Positions 29,838-41,769 of a DNA stretch of 64,000 bases are shown piece after piece (position 1 is the first letter of the stretch; each line of letters begins with the position of its first letter). A program made the position numbers and the translations under genes. The notes beneath the pieces are model-generated. The model was not told where the DNA came from. It searched no databases and saw only the letters and a program-made list of their open reading frames with translations. Source of the DNA: Aphrocallistes beatrix (Eukaryota; Porifera; Hexactinellida; Sceptrulophora; Aphrocallistidae); contig OY725491.1 in assembly GCA_963281255.1 (NCBI GenBank), positions 1,674,001 to 1,738,000 of the forward strand. The letters run 5' to 3'.

Positions 29838-31153
29838 ATTGAATGAGAATATTGTATTACTCAGTTTTACTCTGTTTCTACGAATAGAATCGGTGTAATT
29901 CGAAAAAATTGGATAACGATTAATTGTTGAATGCATACATGTGACAACTCAGCAAATGATTCTGTCAGATCAGTAACAAAATATTTGATCTTGCTAAAAA
30001 ATAAGTCGATCTTATAAAATCAAAGGTTTTTTATGTAAATTTGATAAAATCGACAAAAAACAAACTGGAAATCTGAGGAAATCATAATTTCAAAAATCTA
30101 CATAACATTTAAATAAACAAATGCAAGGCTAGCGGTTTGATATATTTATTTAAACTTATATATGACAGCATATAACATTATGCATACTCCATCATATGTG
30201 TGGTAGAATAGATAGGAGATATGAAATAGTTGAGTTTAATTAACATTCTATTATTCTGTAGTTTATATCATTATCCGCTACTATAACTAATCAAGTATTG
30301 CACTTGCTCTCAATAGGCTATACTATTATCTTTAATTGAATGGTATTGCAAATATGAACCACAAACAACTAGGAAGATTTCACTCTTCACATGACGGTTA
30401 CGTATATGCTAATAACAATGACTTATTCACACTAGTATTGAATGCAATTAATGTTCGAGCATTTTAGTTATTAATATAAATAGATGGAATTCCATATATA
30501 ATAATGGCATTAGTAAGCAGTGAAATCAATCAAATGAAAATGCATTAAAACTCGTTCTTTTTATTCAAAACGAGAATGGCGCCGGCAGCAATTCTATCGA
30601 AAGTGGAGATCGAACCCACGCGTACATTTGTACAACTTAGCCTCTACTTAGCTACCTTATCAACTCGGGTCGAAGTAGCAGCCAGCGAAGCCTCCTCTTA
30701 CAATCAATGCACAATTCCTATAATCATACTCTGTTTGTGTGGAGAGATGAATTGCTGTGTGGTTGCAGATCCAAGTCCAGAAGCGTCTAGATCGGTTGCA
30801 TAATGTGTGAGAGTCAGTAATTATAGCCTCATAGTATTATCAAGTAATAAGGAACTATGCTATAACAGTCTGGTGGCAAATTATAAAACCATGCTATGGA
30901 TGAAATCTATGAGTGCATTTATGTTCTAATATGCTTGTGTAGCTAGGGAAATTATGGAATGTTCGATGAGGAAACTACCCTAGCCTACACCAATGGATAT
31001 TAATTTAAAGTCATAAAATGCTGGAAATTGAAAATCTGGTATTTTAATTTTGAAACAAGATCGCTTGTTAGGGATCAAACTTCTGTTCTAATTCACTTGA
31101 GTCTGCAATGAGCTGAGTTAGCATATCATGGATTATATCGTCTCTATCAATGT
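29838..31153. other. AT-rich intergenic stretch
   Basis: No convincing gene in 1.3 kb between the CTTNBP2-like gene and the P-type transposon. It may hold a promoter for the former. The only structured signal is the tRNA-like sequence listed separately. Confidence 0.5.
30588..30668 (-). repeat. tRNA-like sequence, possible SINE head
   Basis: On the minus strand TAGCTAAGTAGAGGCTA has an A-box-like sequence and forms a 4-bp D-like stem (TAGC/GCTA). GTGGGTTCGATCTCCAC 30 bases later forms a T-arm with a B-box. The acceptor stem does not pair well and the anticodon arm is unclear. This suggests a tRNA-derived SINE or tRNA relic, not a working tRNA. Confidence 0.35.
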
Positions 31154-31160
31154 CGTGAGG

Positions 31161-33525
31161 CATGGCCTACTTAACTCAGGCCTCACAGTAGAATGGAAAT
31201 ATTGTACCAGGGATGCAGTCGAAGCCGGTAATTGTTAATTAACCACAATATTTTATTCATGTTTATCTATTCACAATTACCCATAACATTTTCATACAAT
31301 CATGTTCGTATATACTTTAATTTGTAAAAATAGTATTCATATATAATTTAATCATAATAATAAATATTTACATACATTTCTTTTTTGCACTAGCTACGTA
31401 CTTACATTTGAAATGCCGACCAGTTGCTCGGCATCTGGCTGCAAGTGTAACTACAAGTCTGAAGATCTTGTGACTCTTTTCAAGATGCCGCAGAAACCAG
31501 ATCAACTTAGACATGCTTGGGTTCGGGCACTCCGCAGAGATTATATAGACGAGTTAAGGCTGTTTACGTCTGCATGAAGTACTTTACGACTGAAGATATC
31601 GAGTACACGCACAAGGTTCCCAACGGAGAGTACTTTTCGCGGAATCCCTAGAGTGAACCCAAAGCTGAGGGATGATGCTGTACCAGTCTTTCTACCAGGA
31701 TGTCCCTCATACTACTCCCAATATGCAGCTAAGCGAAGTCGTCGGTCTCTCGACTCAAAAGATGACGAGTTCCTCAATCAAGCATTGACACTTAGCCTGA
31801 GATCTGATCCAGAAGAAAAAGAGAGATTCAAGGTTCTTCCAGGAAATTCAAGGTAAGTTATCACTTATTTCTTTACCTAAAACCTGGTCATTATGGTACC
31901 CAGATGAACATAGCTTGATTTTTATGCGTCCTAGTTTAGAGAATTCTAGTATATTCGTTGATGTTTATTTGGTAGTAACGTTCGATCTTTCTATCAAGGT
32001 CTTTTATAAAAATTCGACAACTTGAATCACTTATGAATGAAATTTCTAGTGCGCCTTATCGATGTGAGCCATCTAAGAATTCTGAATCTACTGCTTCCCA
32101 TATATCATCAGCGAATGTTCATATCCAACAAGCCATTGATATTATGTATACCAGTTCGGATGTGGAAACATCTGAGCATCCAGAAATTTGTCGACTCCAA
32201 TTCATTCAATGCCAATTAGAAAACAGTCTTGTTCCCAAAAATAGACGTAGATACAACATACTCACACAATATTATCTCTTAAAGTTAAAACACATCTGAT
32301 CTCGCCAGCTTGTTATAAGTATCTCCAGCACATGCCTTGCCTATCACTTCCTCACTTCAATACAAAAATTGTACTCTTCATTTGGGCTCGAAAATGAATT
32401 CTTTCCATTCCTGAGGCAAGCAACGTGTTCTTTTTCGAATGAACAAAAACATGTCATCCTTCAAATGGATGAAATTCACGTAAAACCCGGTACAGCAGAA
32501 CTCGGTTAGTACGTACTCGGGATACAACGTACTTCTGTTTAGTACGTACTTATTTCTCTGAACCAGAATTCATTTATTATATAGATTCCTATGTAATATC
32601 AACTCGGTTAGTACGTACTTACGGATAGTACGTGCTTTTTTTCCGCTTCCTGGAGGGGTACGTACTAACCGAGTTCTACTGTATATCATACAAGGGAGGC
32701 AAAATTATGGGATACAATATATGTCCAGATAATCCTACGAAAACTGTAATTGTTATCATGGTCTCTAGCCTTCAGAAAAAATGGTCCTGCATTGTTCGTC
32801 TGTTACCATGAAGGGCCAGCGAGGAAAATTCTAGTCGAGCTTGCTTTAAACTCAATAGTAGATAGCAATGATTGTGATGTCTGGGAAAATACATGTCCTT
32901 CCTGCAATATTCCTCGTTTTTCGATTCTACGTAGGTTGTTATTTGTTTCAGGAAATTGTACAAGTATGATAGCTAATAAAGTAAAAAATATAATTCCATG
33001 GTAGTATGTAGGGGAATTGAAAAACTTAAATTGAAAAATTTAACTCTTAATATCCTTATATTTTAATATACGCAGTATATGTTTAACTTTATTTTTCTTT
33101 ATCTAGTTCAGCTGTAAGCGCGGCCAACCTTTCTCACACGCCAGTAACTCAACCCTCAATTTGTTAACCGGAGACAACAACAGAGCTAAAATGCTCGAAA
33201 GAAAGTTTATGAATTGTAAAACTGTTTTAAATTTTTAATACATTATTAATTGTGATTGTAATAGTATTGTCTTGTTTATTTCAATTATTTAAATGAAATA
33301 TATGAAATCACTTCAATACTCAATATAGTATAGTATGATGGAGACATTTAAAATAGAAATTAATGGGGTTAGATCAAATGTGAACGCTCAAGGCTATCAC
33401 TCAAATCATTATGTACTAAAATTACCACGAAATATTGAAAAGTTGGTATTTCATTGTTCGGCTTCGATCGCATCCCTGGTCCAAATTTCACATTCTACTG
33501 TGAGGCCTGAGTTAAGTAGGCCATG
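31161..33525 (+). mobile_element. P-type (THAP) DNA transposon, 2365 bp, degenerate
   Basis: Terminal inverted repeats of about 70 bases start CATGGCCTACTTAACTCAGG at both ends, and the 7-base sequence CGTGAGG is duplicated at 31154-31160 and 33526-33532. From ATG 31413 a THAP zinc finger is readable: CSASGCKCNYKSEDLVTLFK, then AWVRALRRDYI, and in another frame VCMKYFTTEDI and later DDAVPVFLPG. Further pieces match P-element transposase: LQMDEIHVK near 32465 (a catalytic Asp region) and, after an inserted MITE, GYNICPDNPTKTVIVIMVSS near 32715. Stops and frame changes throughout show it is inactive. Confidence 0.85.
32493..32681. mobile_element. pogo-like MITE inside the P-type transposon
   Basis: 189 bp, with TA at 32491-32492 and 32682-32683. 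Ends are CAGCAGAACTCGGTTAGTAC and, read inward, CAGTAGAACTCGGTTAGTAC. GTACGTACT motifs recur inside. It splits the P transposase text between LQMDEIHVK and GYNICPDN, so it inserted after the P element. Confidence 0.88.
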
Positions 33526-33753
33526 CGTGAGGGTATTTATTCATAAGCAGATGATTACCGTATTAATAATTAGGAAAATAACTTGTAGTATAAATATTAC
33601 AAAGAATTGTCATAATAAATTAACAATTTAGAGTATCAGAATGTTAAAATGATCAGTAAAAAGTAATGAAAATATAAATAAATATTAAATTTAACTGAAT
33701 AAATAATTGAGTGGAGAGTAATGAACGTGTACTTAGGGTACAGTGAGTCTAAC

Positions 33754-36700
33754 TCAGAACAATACGTCTTTATTCTTGTCGCTACCCCGCATTGCCATTC
33801 CTTTATACTTAACATCTGGATCCAGCACTTTCGGGGAGAATGAATGCTGTCGCTCTTTCAATCGCTGTTTCGCTTCCTTTTCTCGCCCTTTCCTTTCAAC
33901 TTTAGCTCGCTTCTCACGCGCTTTCCTCTCTCTCGTCGCAATTTTCTCTCTCATCTTCTTATCTTGCTCTAATCGCTTCTTCTCCTCCTTAACCTGTTTC
34001 TCATCCAGCCGGATCTGAGCTTGTTGGCGCTTCGCCTGTCGAGACATGTCAGAAATGTGCGAGTACTCGCCCATGCTCACCTGACTCTCAGACTTGGGCT
34101 TGGGTTGTTCGCCTCCTTGGATGCTCTTCATATAGTCCGTGTATGTTAAACGCTCATCATCGGACAGGTCCGAGTCTTGCGGATAGAGGTCCCCAGGAGA
34201 CTCATGCACCGATAGACGATCCTCGTCATCATCAGAGTAATCCTGAGAGTACAAAACTGGCGCCTCGCGGATTGTATCACCTAAATCGTCATCGAAGTCG
34301 GTCTGTTTGGTCGTAGCAAAGGATCCAGTCCTCTCTTCGCCAACTCTCGGCATGACAGAGTCGTAGTTATAAATGCTCGTGTCTCCAGCCGTATCCAGTG
34401 CGGACTCGGCATGCTTGTTCGTCTCTACCCTGAACACGTCCGTATTTATTCCAGAGAGAGACCCGGATCCAGACTCATCCCCCGACGACTCACTCCCTGA
34501 GTCCGTAGCCTCCTGGTCTGATTCTCCCACGGACTCCATTATCTGGCGGTTTATCTCGTTAATGGCGGCCATGTAGGACTCATCCTTCCCGCTAGGAGAA
34601 TGGCGCCTGGCGGTTGAAGAGTCTGGATTTCGGATGAGGTCGTCAAAGCCTTGGTTATCATCAAAGTTGGACGCTTGCAGAGAAGTACTAGGCGCAACCA
34701 ACGGACGCCTCGAACCCGCACTCCCTGATTCTCGATAGGTCTTGCGGTTGGAAGCGGTTTCTCTCCAGTTCGTAAAATACTTGTACAATATTATAGCAAT
34801 GACAGGAACTAAAATACAGAGCAAGAGAACTGTCGGGACAACAACGGAAGGTACAATTATATTCACCAAATCCATGGAAAACTGACCGGATTTAGCAGTT
34901 TGGGCTGTTGAATTGGGTCCAATACCAGCGGAATTCATTGCTTGTAACTTGATATCATAGTACACATCCGGTTTGATGTAGCCACTTCCCAGTATTAATG
35001 AGTGTGGATTTCTCTCTGATTGGATGGGAAGTAAGAAAACTTGAAAGGTCATGTTCCCGAATCTATAATACTCAGTCAACTCATCCCTATACGCGAGCAA
35101 TGATTCGTTAGTGCGATTGGTTTGATTCAGCATTAGAGGAGGAAGCGTTGGAAATAATAAATTCATCAAAGATTCCCGATAGAAAATGTTATATCCAGTA
35201 ATGACCCCTCGCCTTAACTCGAGTGAGGGAGCATTCCATTCTATGAGAATGCCACCAAATACTGTGGCTAGATTTAGGTTCAGTGGGGGACCGATGGGTG
35301 GTTCCTCTCCTGTTCGCTGGTACACGGGATCACTGTAATTCCCATTGAACACGCCTCCGGAAGGGTTAGTGTTGACCGCACGGACTGAAAACATGTACTG
35401 CGTGTATATGGAGAGTCCAATGAAGGTGTACTGAGGACCTTGTGACTCAGGGGTAGAGACAATCCTCAGGGTCTCGTTCCCCTGTACTCCCCACGCTACG
35501 TCATACGAGTGCAGCACACCGTATGGGTAGGTGGGGGCACTCCATGCGAGGTGAATGGCAGTGGAATTAAGTGCTCGGGTTGTAAGGTTCTCGGGAGAGG
35601 GAGGAGAACTAGGAGGAAGCTGAGTTTTATTGGTTTGCATTGAGAATGCTCCCACTCCAATAGTATTAACCGCGGCTACTCTGAACTGGTACCTTTCAAA
35701 TGGAATCAGATTGATCACCAAAGCAGAGTCTTGCTCCCCTTCAGTTCTGCCCGACTGCTCCCAGATGAGAATAGCATCCTCAAAATCTTCCGTGATTTTT
35801 TGCTGTATTTGATATCCCGTGATTTCAGAATAACCATTGAAAGGCACTACCCAACTAACTCTCACTCTGCTCTCCGATACAACCACGACCTCAGCATTAG
35901 TAGGAGGACTTGGATGTATCTGTACTGTTAGTTGGATGCTCATGCTGACCCTGCCTGCCTCATTCGTAGCCATACAAGTGTAGACACCTTGATCTGTCGC
36001 CTCCACCTGACGGATCGTGAGAGGCCCATTCACCTGTGAAACCCAAGAAAACCGTCCGTTATTAGGTACGATTGTGTTATCAGGTAATAACCATGAAGTC
36101 ACAGGCAGCGGAACACCCTCTGCATTGCAAGGCATTGTGATCTCGCCTCCTAACCTTACAACATGCGAGGTAGGAGTGGGCGTGAATGTAGGTCGAATTA
36201 TGATCCCAACATTCACAATTCCAGAATCGGAGCCAACATCGTTAACTGCTACACACATATAAACTCCGCTATCTGTTGATTGTACCGGAGAGATTATAAG
36301 AGACCCGTTTGTGAAACTTTTGACACGCGAGTCTGTTGTAATCCTAACTGAATCCTTAAACCATTGGAAAGATGGCGGAGGCACTGAATACGTGACTACA
36401 CAGGTGAGAATGAATTGAAGGCCTAGAATTGCATTCTGTGTGCTCGGCTCTATGCTAACTTGCGGAGGACGGATTATAGCGAGACGAGCGAGACTCATAG
36501 CATCCAACCCGTTCTCTGCTAGACAAGTATACTCTCCAGCATCGCTCAATGCCACCACTGGGATAGTGAGCGTAATGCTATTAGGTGTAGGCATCAGTAT
36601 AGTTAACCTGCTGCTAGTCTCAATTGTATTGCCATCACCGTCTATCCAGGATAGAGACGGGAGTGGATCGCCTGATACCTCACAGCTGAATGTCACACTC

Positions 36701-38475
36701 TCCCCCTCTGATACCGTCTGGTCTAACGGCTCCTGTGTGAAAATCGGACGTTCTATGACAGTTAGAATGGCCGAGGCTTCCAGCAGACCAGCAGGGTTAG
36801 ATACACGACAGGTGTAACTGTTTGAATCACTAAATGCTAGATTAGAAACAACGAGGGAGCCATCTGTCAATACGAAATACTTCACTCCTGTATTGGGTAT
36901 CTTCGTTCCATCAACATACCATTCTATAGTCACGGTATCCGGGGTTGCCGTACAAAAGAACTGCACTGATTCTCCAATGCTCGCCACAGTAGAAGTAGGA
37001 GTTACAAGGAACTGTGGGATGGAGACTAGAGATAGAACAGCTGATGCGTTGATAGAACCATACACGTTACTAGCCATGCAAGTGTATACGCCTAAATCGG
37101 ACGAATGGACGTTAGGGACTATAAGCGTGGAGGGAATGGGGGCGGATAGGACAGTGTGAGTGTTGAAGGTCCATGTAATGGTGGGTGTGGGAGTTCCAGC
37201 TACGATGCACCTGAAAGTGGCATCCTGTCCTACCCCTACACTGGTGTCAGAGGGCAAGGTTGTGATTGCAGGGGCGCTTAACACAGTGAGCATAAAAGTG
37301 GCTTGTTCCGAGATAGATAGCACTGTGGCCAAGCACGTATAGACACCTGTGTCCCTATAGGATGTCTCATACAGTATGACACGGCCATTCTGGTCTAGAG
37401 GCAGCAGGGAGGAGTTAGGATGCGCTAGCGTTACAGTAGGTGTGGGGGTGCCAGTAGCTGTGCAGGATAGCGTTATAGATCTACCTGACATAACGGTAGT
37501 ATCAGATGATGCTGACACGACGGGCACCTCTACAATGTTAACGTGAATAGAAGCGGCATCAGAAGTTAGCGTGTTATTCGCTATACAGGTGTAAGTGCCT
37601 GCATCTTCAATTGCGGGATTTGCTATGAAAAGAGTGGGAGTAGGGTTGGTTTGTACCAGCGCATTCTTAGCTGAGGCTGGAATGATCCATTGTAAAGACG
37701 GCACTGGTAGTCCTGAGGCAGTGCAAGCTTGAGATATGGAATTACTGCTGGAGACTATTAGCGTGTATGTAGTCCCGTCTGTTGGTTGCGAGATAGACAC
37801 TGGTTGAATCGCCTCGTTGTTCACAGATATCCTAGCAATACGATCATCAGCCCCGTAGTTATTCTCCGTCTCGCAGTGGTATGTCCCGTTATGCGAGGAC
37901 TGTGCGTGAGTGAATGTCAGCCGACTTACAATCTCGTACGAGTTGTCTATGACGGTCGAGATCGATAGAGTCCCCCCTGTGACAACGTTAATATTAACTC
38001 CGGTGACGTCACGTGTCCACTGGAGAGTGGGTAGAGGTCCGCCCTGAACGTGACAGGTGAGGACAACCGGTTGGTTCAGGTACACTACCTGGTCTAACGG
38101 ATATTCTAAATACAGGACAGGTCCGTGTACCATGAGAGTACCAGGGTGCGACTGCTCTTGTAGGATATTCCCCCGATAAGCCAGGCATGTGTAGACACCA
38201 GTGTTAGGAAATACCCCGGAGTATATGTGGAAAATGGATGTCAGTCCGTCCTCTGTGATGTTGAGGGTAATCTCATAAGCAGAACTGGTGGGACTGAGGA
38301 TACTGCCGTCCTTCATCCATCTGATGGTTAAGTCAGATGTGAGAGCTGTGCAGTCTATCTGAATGTCAGTCGAGACTAGTTTGGTTGTGTTTGGTGGATG
38401 AAGAGTGAAGATTTGAGCGAGGGAATGCAAGGGGATTAGAAGGGAGAGAAATAGGATGTACGTAACACGGTACAT
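33754..38475 (-). CDS. single-pass receptor with nine Ig and three fibronectin III domains
   Basis: An intronless frame of 1573 residues starts at ATG 38473-38475. Residues 1-20 are a signal peptide (MYRVTYILFLSLLIPLHSLA). Nine Ig domains follow to about residue 850, each with Cys...Trp...Y-x-C (for example DSGVYMCVAVN and DAGEYTCLAEN). Three FN3 domains cover about 853-1150 (PPTNAEVVVVSESRVRVSWV is the first). A transmembrane helix at about 1202-1226 (VVVPTVLLLCILVPVIAIIL) precedes a 350-residue cytoplasmic tail, acidic and serine-rich, then a charged coiled coil at about 1478-1548. The plan is that of axon-guidance and cell-adhesion receptors (neogenin, Robo, NCAM types), but no one family is assigned. 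A 4.7-kb animal receptor gene without introns is unusual. Confidence 0.85.
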   Translation of the reverse strand: MYRVTYILFLSLLIPLHSLAQIFTLHPPNTTKLVSTDIQIDCTALTSDLTIRWMKDGSILSPTSSAYEITLNITEDGLTSIFHIYSGVFPNTGVYTCLAYRGNILQEQSHPGTLMVHGPVLYLEYPLDQVVYLNQPVVLTCHVQGGPLPTLQWTRDVTGVNINVVTGGTLSISTVIDNSYEIVSRLTFTHAQSSHNGTYHCETENNYGADDRIARISVNNEAIQPVSISQPTDGTTYTLIVSSSNSISQACTASGLPVPSLQWIIPASAKNALVQTNPTPTLFIANPAIEDAGTYTCIANNTLTSDAASIHVNIVEVPVVSASSDTTVMSGRSITLSCTATGTPTPTVTLAHPNSSLLPLDQNGRVILYETSYRDTGVYTCLATVLSISEQATFMLTVLSAPAITTLPSDTSVGVGQDATFRCIVAGTPTPTITWTFNTHTVLSAPIPSTLIVPNVHSSDLGVYTCMASNVYGSINASAVLSLVSIPQFLVTPTSTVASIGESVQFFCTATPDTVTIEWYVDGTKIPNTGVKYFVLTDGSLVVSNLAFSDSNSYTCRVSNPAGLLEASAILTVIERPIFTQEPLDQTVSEGESVTFSCEVSGDPLPSLSWIDGDGNTIETSSRLTILMPTPNSITLTIPVVALSDAGEYTCLAENGLDAMSLARLAIIRPPQVSIEPSTQNAILGLQFILTCVVTYSVPPPSFQWFKDSVRITTDSRVKSFTNGSLIISPVQSTDSGVYMCVAVNDVGSDSGIVNVGIIIRPTFTPTPTSHVVRLGGEITMPCNAEGVPLPVTSWLLPDNTIVPNNGRFSWVSQVNGPLTIRQVEATDQGVYTCMATNEAGRVSMSIQLTVQIHPSPPTNAEVVVVSESRVRVSWVVPFNGYSEITGYQIQQKITEDFEDAILIWEQSGRTEGEQDSALVINLIPFERYQFRVAAVNTIGVGAFSMQTNKTQLPPSSPPSPENLTTRALNSTAIHLAWSAPTYPYGVLHSYDVAWGVQGNETLRIVSTPESQGPQYTFIGLSIYTQYMFSVRAVNTNPSGGVFNGNYSDPVYQRTGEEPPIGPPLNLNLATVFGGILIEWNAPSLELRRGVITGYNIFYRESLMNLLFPTLPPLMLNQTNRTNESLLAYRDELTEYYRFGNMTFQVFLLPIQSERNPHSLILGSGYIKPDVYYDIKLQAMNSAGIGPNSTAQTAKSGQFSMDLVNIIVPSVVVPTVLLLCILVPVIAIILYKYFTNWRETASNRKTYRESGSAGSRRPLVAPSTSLQASNFDDNQGFDDLIRNPDSSTARRHSPSGKDESYMAAINEINRQIMESVGESDQEATDSGSESSGDESGSGSLSGINTDVFRVETNKHAESALDTAGDTSIYNYDSVMPRVGEERTGSFATTKQTDFDDDLGDTIREAPVLYSQDYSDDDEDRLSVHESPGDLYPQDSDLSDDERLTYTDYMKSIQGGEQPKPKSESQVSMGEYSHISDMSRQAKRQQAQIRLDEKQVKEEKKRLEQDKKMREKIATRERKAREKRAKVERKGREKEAKQRLKERQHSFSPKVLDPDVKYKGMAMRGSDKNKDVLF

Positions 38476-38632
38476 GGCTAATATAGTGATATGAAGTAAT
38501 GGAATATATTAATGTACTTAAGACAGGATATAACAGAGCATAATTGTATAAGAAAGCATAAAATATCAAAATATGAATAATACATTGCACACAAGTCCTT
38601 GTATGATACATAAGTAGAATGAAACTCACGAC

Positions 38633-40265
38633 CTGGAAGAGTTCCCAGGTTGTAATCAACGGAATCAGAACGATTGTGCGTTTTAAAAGAATTCGGAATG
38701 TAGCTCTTGTTTTTCACATACAGTCCCTAGAAATGATTTTGTATAATTGGTAGACACAAGTAACACAAAGTGACCATGTTATTCTCAATTTTATATTGGT
38801 GATTTGTAATCAAATATCGTAAAACTAATTAAAGTCAAAACAAAGAAATACGAAATAGGTTTTTATCAGCGTCACAAATAGCATACCTATACTGAACAGT
38901 GTTACCATGTAAACAGATATCTTGAAGAAATACTTACAAGTAATTCCACATCGAGTGAGATATACCACTGGATGGGTTTAGTTGAATATCATTTACAGTG
39001 AGGGTGTGAATATTATATTTGTAAACAATTTCAAAGAAAAAGGTTGCTCTTTACTAGAATCCTTGTACGTATCCTGATTATATATCTTGATTCTTCTCTC
39101 CTAAACGCGCCTCCTCCTGTACACAACAATCAAATAATTACAAACAATAAACAATAGAGACCATACTTTGAATCATCTTTAACAAAAGCGGTATACCTAC
39201 TCTCTAAGATATGTACACTAATGTTAGTTTACAGGTTTTAGCTAGTAACAGTTAGATAACGAATTGAAGTGGATTTACGTAGAATATTATATGGACTGAA
39301 CGACATTGATAAGAAATTCAATAAAGAAGCTATGGAGTGTGGAATGCTTTTGAGCTTATCATCAGTAGTTCGAAGTACTGATTCTCTAGTCTAACAATAG
39401 TATTTAAAAGTTTATCTCATGAGAGTATAATCAAATCGCCATCGGGGTCAGTTAACCTAGAATTGTTTAGAGAGTCACTTTTAAATGCCATATTCAGATA
39501 TTGGCTGAGATAATTATACAAGAATAAGTACACAACTGTAAATGTTGTATTACCTTGTCAGCTCGTGTCTTCGTGAGTGTGTTCTGTGACTCAGTGTGCA
39601 TGTTGAGGAGTGAGGTAGTCCTGTCTAAGCTAGTCACAGTGCTGCTCTTACTAACGTCTGAATAGCAATCATCCTGAGCATGTCGATTGCATACATGCCA
39701 ACTTGAGCCATGATAAAAGCGGGACGCAGCGTTGAATTTGGCTGGACATGGCGGGACGCAATAGAAAGTATTATGCCAGAATTTAAAGAAGCGGGACATA
39801 ATGGGGAAATTTCATGCAAACGCGGGACACTCGTGAAATTAGCTCAATAGAAGAGTGAAAAAGCTGGACGGGTCCCGTCAAAAACGGGACAGTTGGCATG
39901 CATGCGATTGGCTCCGGTTTCCACTTTCTCCAGGTTCCGTCTCAGCTTGTGACCAAAGACCAGGAGGTGAGTTCTGTTTCTAGGCTTGATGACGTTCATT
40001 TGAGAAGGAGGCGGATTCCTAATTCGACCTTGTTGAACTGATTTCATCTTCTGATTAGAGGTATTCTTGTTCTCGGAAGCCTTTAGGTCACCTTACTACC
40101 TTTACATTCTCCTACAGGTGTTTGTTAAACCGAACTCTTCAAACAGAAGCTTCTCCCTCTCTTTCTCTATTCCCGCATTCTCAAGCCGATCTAACTGGGA
40201 TTACTTTTCTCTTGCTGTTCTCTCTTCACTCTCTTCTCTCTAACCTGAGCTTGGAGCTCCAGCTA
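38633..40265 (-). pseudogene. decayed duplicate of the coiled-coil gene
   Basis: Pieces match exons of the gene at 60569-64000. 40135-40262 corresponds to the LELQAQVKEKE exon but is joined by an internal deletion of about 310 bases (relative to 61530-61842) directly to the central exon. 39555-40080 is the central exon (SQMNVIKPRNRTHLLV, then DDCYSDVSKSSTVTSLDRTT), split by an inserted element at 39690-39904. 39078-39124 is the EEVRLREKNQ exon, cut short. 38633-38726 encodes GLYVKNKSYIPNSFKTHNRS between TCTAG and GTCGTG, in the phase expected for the next exon. The deletion and insertion destroy the frame. Confidence 0.75.
39690..39904. mobile_element. 215-bp element with inverted ends, empty site known
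   Basis: Ends CATACATGCCAACT and AGTTGGCATGCATG are inverted copies; CGATTG is duplicated at 39684-39689 and 39905-39910. The paralogous place at 61265 reads straight through (CATGTCGATTGGC), which shows the uninterrupted site. GCGGGAC motifs recur inside. Confidence 0.85.
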
Positions 40266-40742
40266 AATAACAATTAGAATGAAGAAAATGTAATATAGTA
40301 CGTACATACTATGTAACTTCAAGTTCTACAATACATATTAAATCAAGGAACTAATTAGGGCTAGCATATCCGTATCATGTATGAAGTTTTGGTAGAGAAT
40401 CATTTAATACAGTCACCTCCCAATATTATAAAGAAGCCCTTAGGACATCGATTTTATTTCATTATAAGCATTATGGAAGTTGACTGTGTCAATTTTCAGT
40501 AATTAAATGTTGTGAACATTGATAATGCAGAAACTAAAGTAATCACTACTTTTCTTATTAAAATTTAACCAAATCGAATGGACATGTCATATGAACTCCA
40601 TTCAGTTAATTGTGCATTTATGGCAGTTATATCATTAAAGTAATCATGTCGTTGCGCAATATTCATTTTTATAACCAATTTTGTGATTTTCTGACTTGCT
40701 TTAAGTACACTTTTAAGCGTTATTAATATAAAATTTTTACAT

Positions 40743-41243
40743 AAAGTCAAGATTGGGACCGGTTGATCCGAAAAATGAAATTTTCCAATAGAATATTGAT
40801 ACATTCCTGCGTTGCTATGGAAATGCAATTCAAAGGCTTTCGAGATATAAGACAATATAACAAATGTGTCCGATAAATATAGTGTCTTGTTGCGTAGATT
40901 CGTTGAGTAAGCGAAAATAAATCTCACGATTCTACGGATAATCTCAGAATTCTATGCTACAAAATCATCCATGGTTATGTAGTATAAGAATCTCACAGAT
41001 CTACGCAACAGTCCTATATCTCGAAAGCCTTTGAATTTAGAGTTATGAAATGTATTGTAAACTAATAGAAACTAGCCTAATTGCCTATAAAATCAGATCA
41101 ATTTTGAATATATCTAACGACTATGGCTTTCAAGATATAGCCTCAAATGGCAAAAATCATTTCCATAGCAACGCAGGAATGTATCAACATTCCATTGGAG
41201 AATCTCAAATTTTTCGAATCAACCGGTCCCAATCTTGACTTGT
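40743..41243. repeat. foldback element, about 500 bp
   Basis: Left arm from GTCAAGATTGGGACCGGTTG is repeated in reverse at the right end (CAACCGGTCCCAATCTTGAC, 41220-41239). Inside, ATTCCTGCGTTGCTATGGAA and TCTCGAAAGCCTTTGAA also occur in both orientations. Non-coding. Confidence 0.7.
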
Positions 41244-41769
41244 GAAAATTTTATATTACGAAGCAGGTAGGAAAGTCCAGCTGGAAGGAATCGAGAACTC
41301 CCAAGCCGTGATAGTATTCTTATTAGAAGTCAATTTAACTGAGGAAGCCTCCATGCAAACATCCAAACCAAATTAACAGTCCGTTATCCGAACATGATGA
41401 GACCAAAGGGGGTTCGGATAAGTGAAGTTCGAAAAACATTCTATTTGTATAATTTATGTTGATCTGAGAATAATTTATGTAATGTGGTTGATTGACAATT
41501 TCAAAAGTGACGAAACGAACAGGAAATGTGATGTGTTAAGTATCCTTACTATTATAAGACGGGAATATCTGCTTCTGTTTTGAATACAGAGGCCCCTAAA
41601 CGAAATCACTCACAAACACACGTATCGTATGCATGAGTGTATTCCTAAGTCTAAAAATAAGGGAACGCTCCGAATTACTGCACCTTTTTTATAAAATTTT
41701 GCCTCTTATTTAGCATGATCTGCGCCCCTATTGGTGCATGGTTTTCAAAAACGTAGGAGCGAAATACGC

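Noticed and set aside
30588..30668. Functional tRNA gene
   Set aside because: A- and B-box-like parts are present, but the acceptor stem does not pair. Listed only as a tRNA-like sequence.
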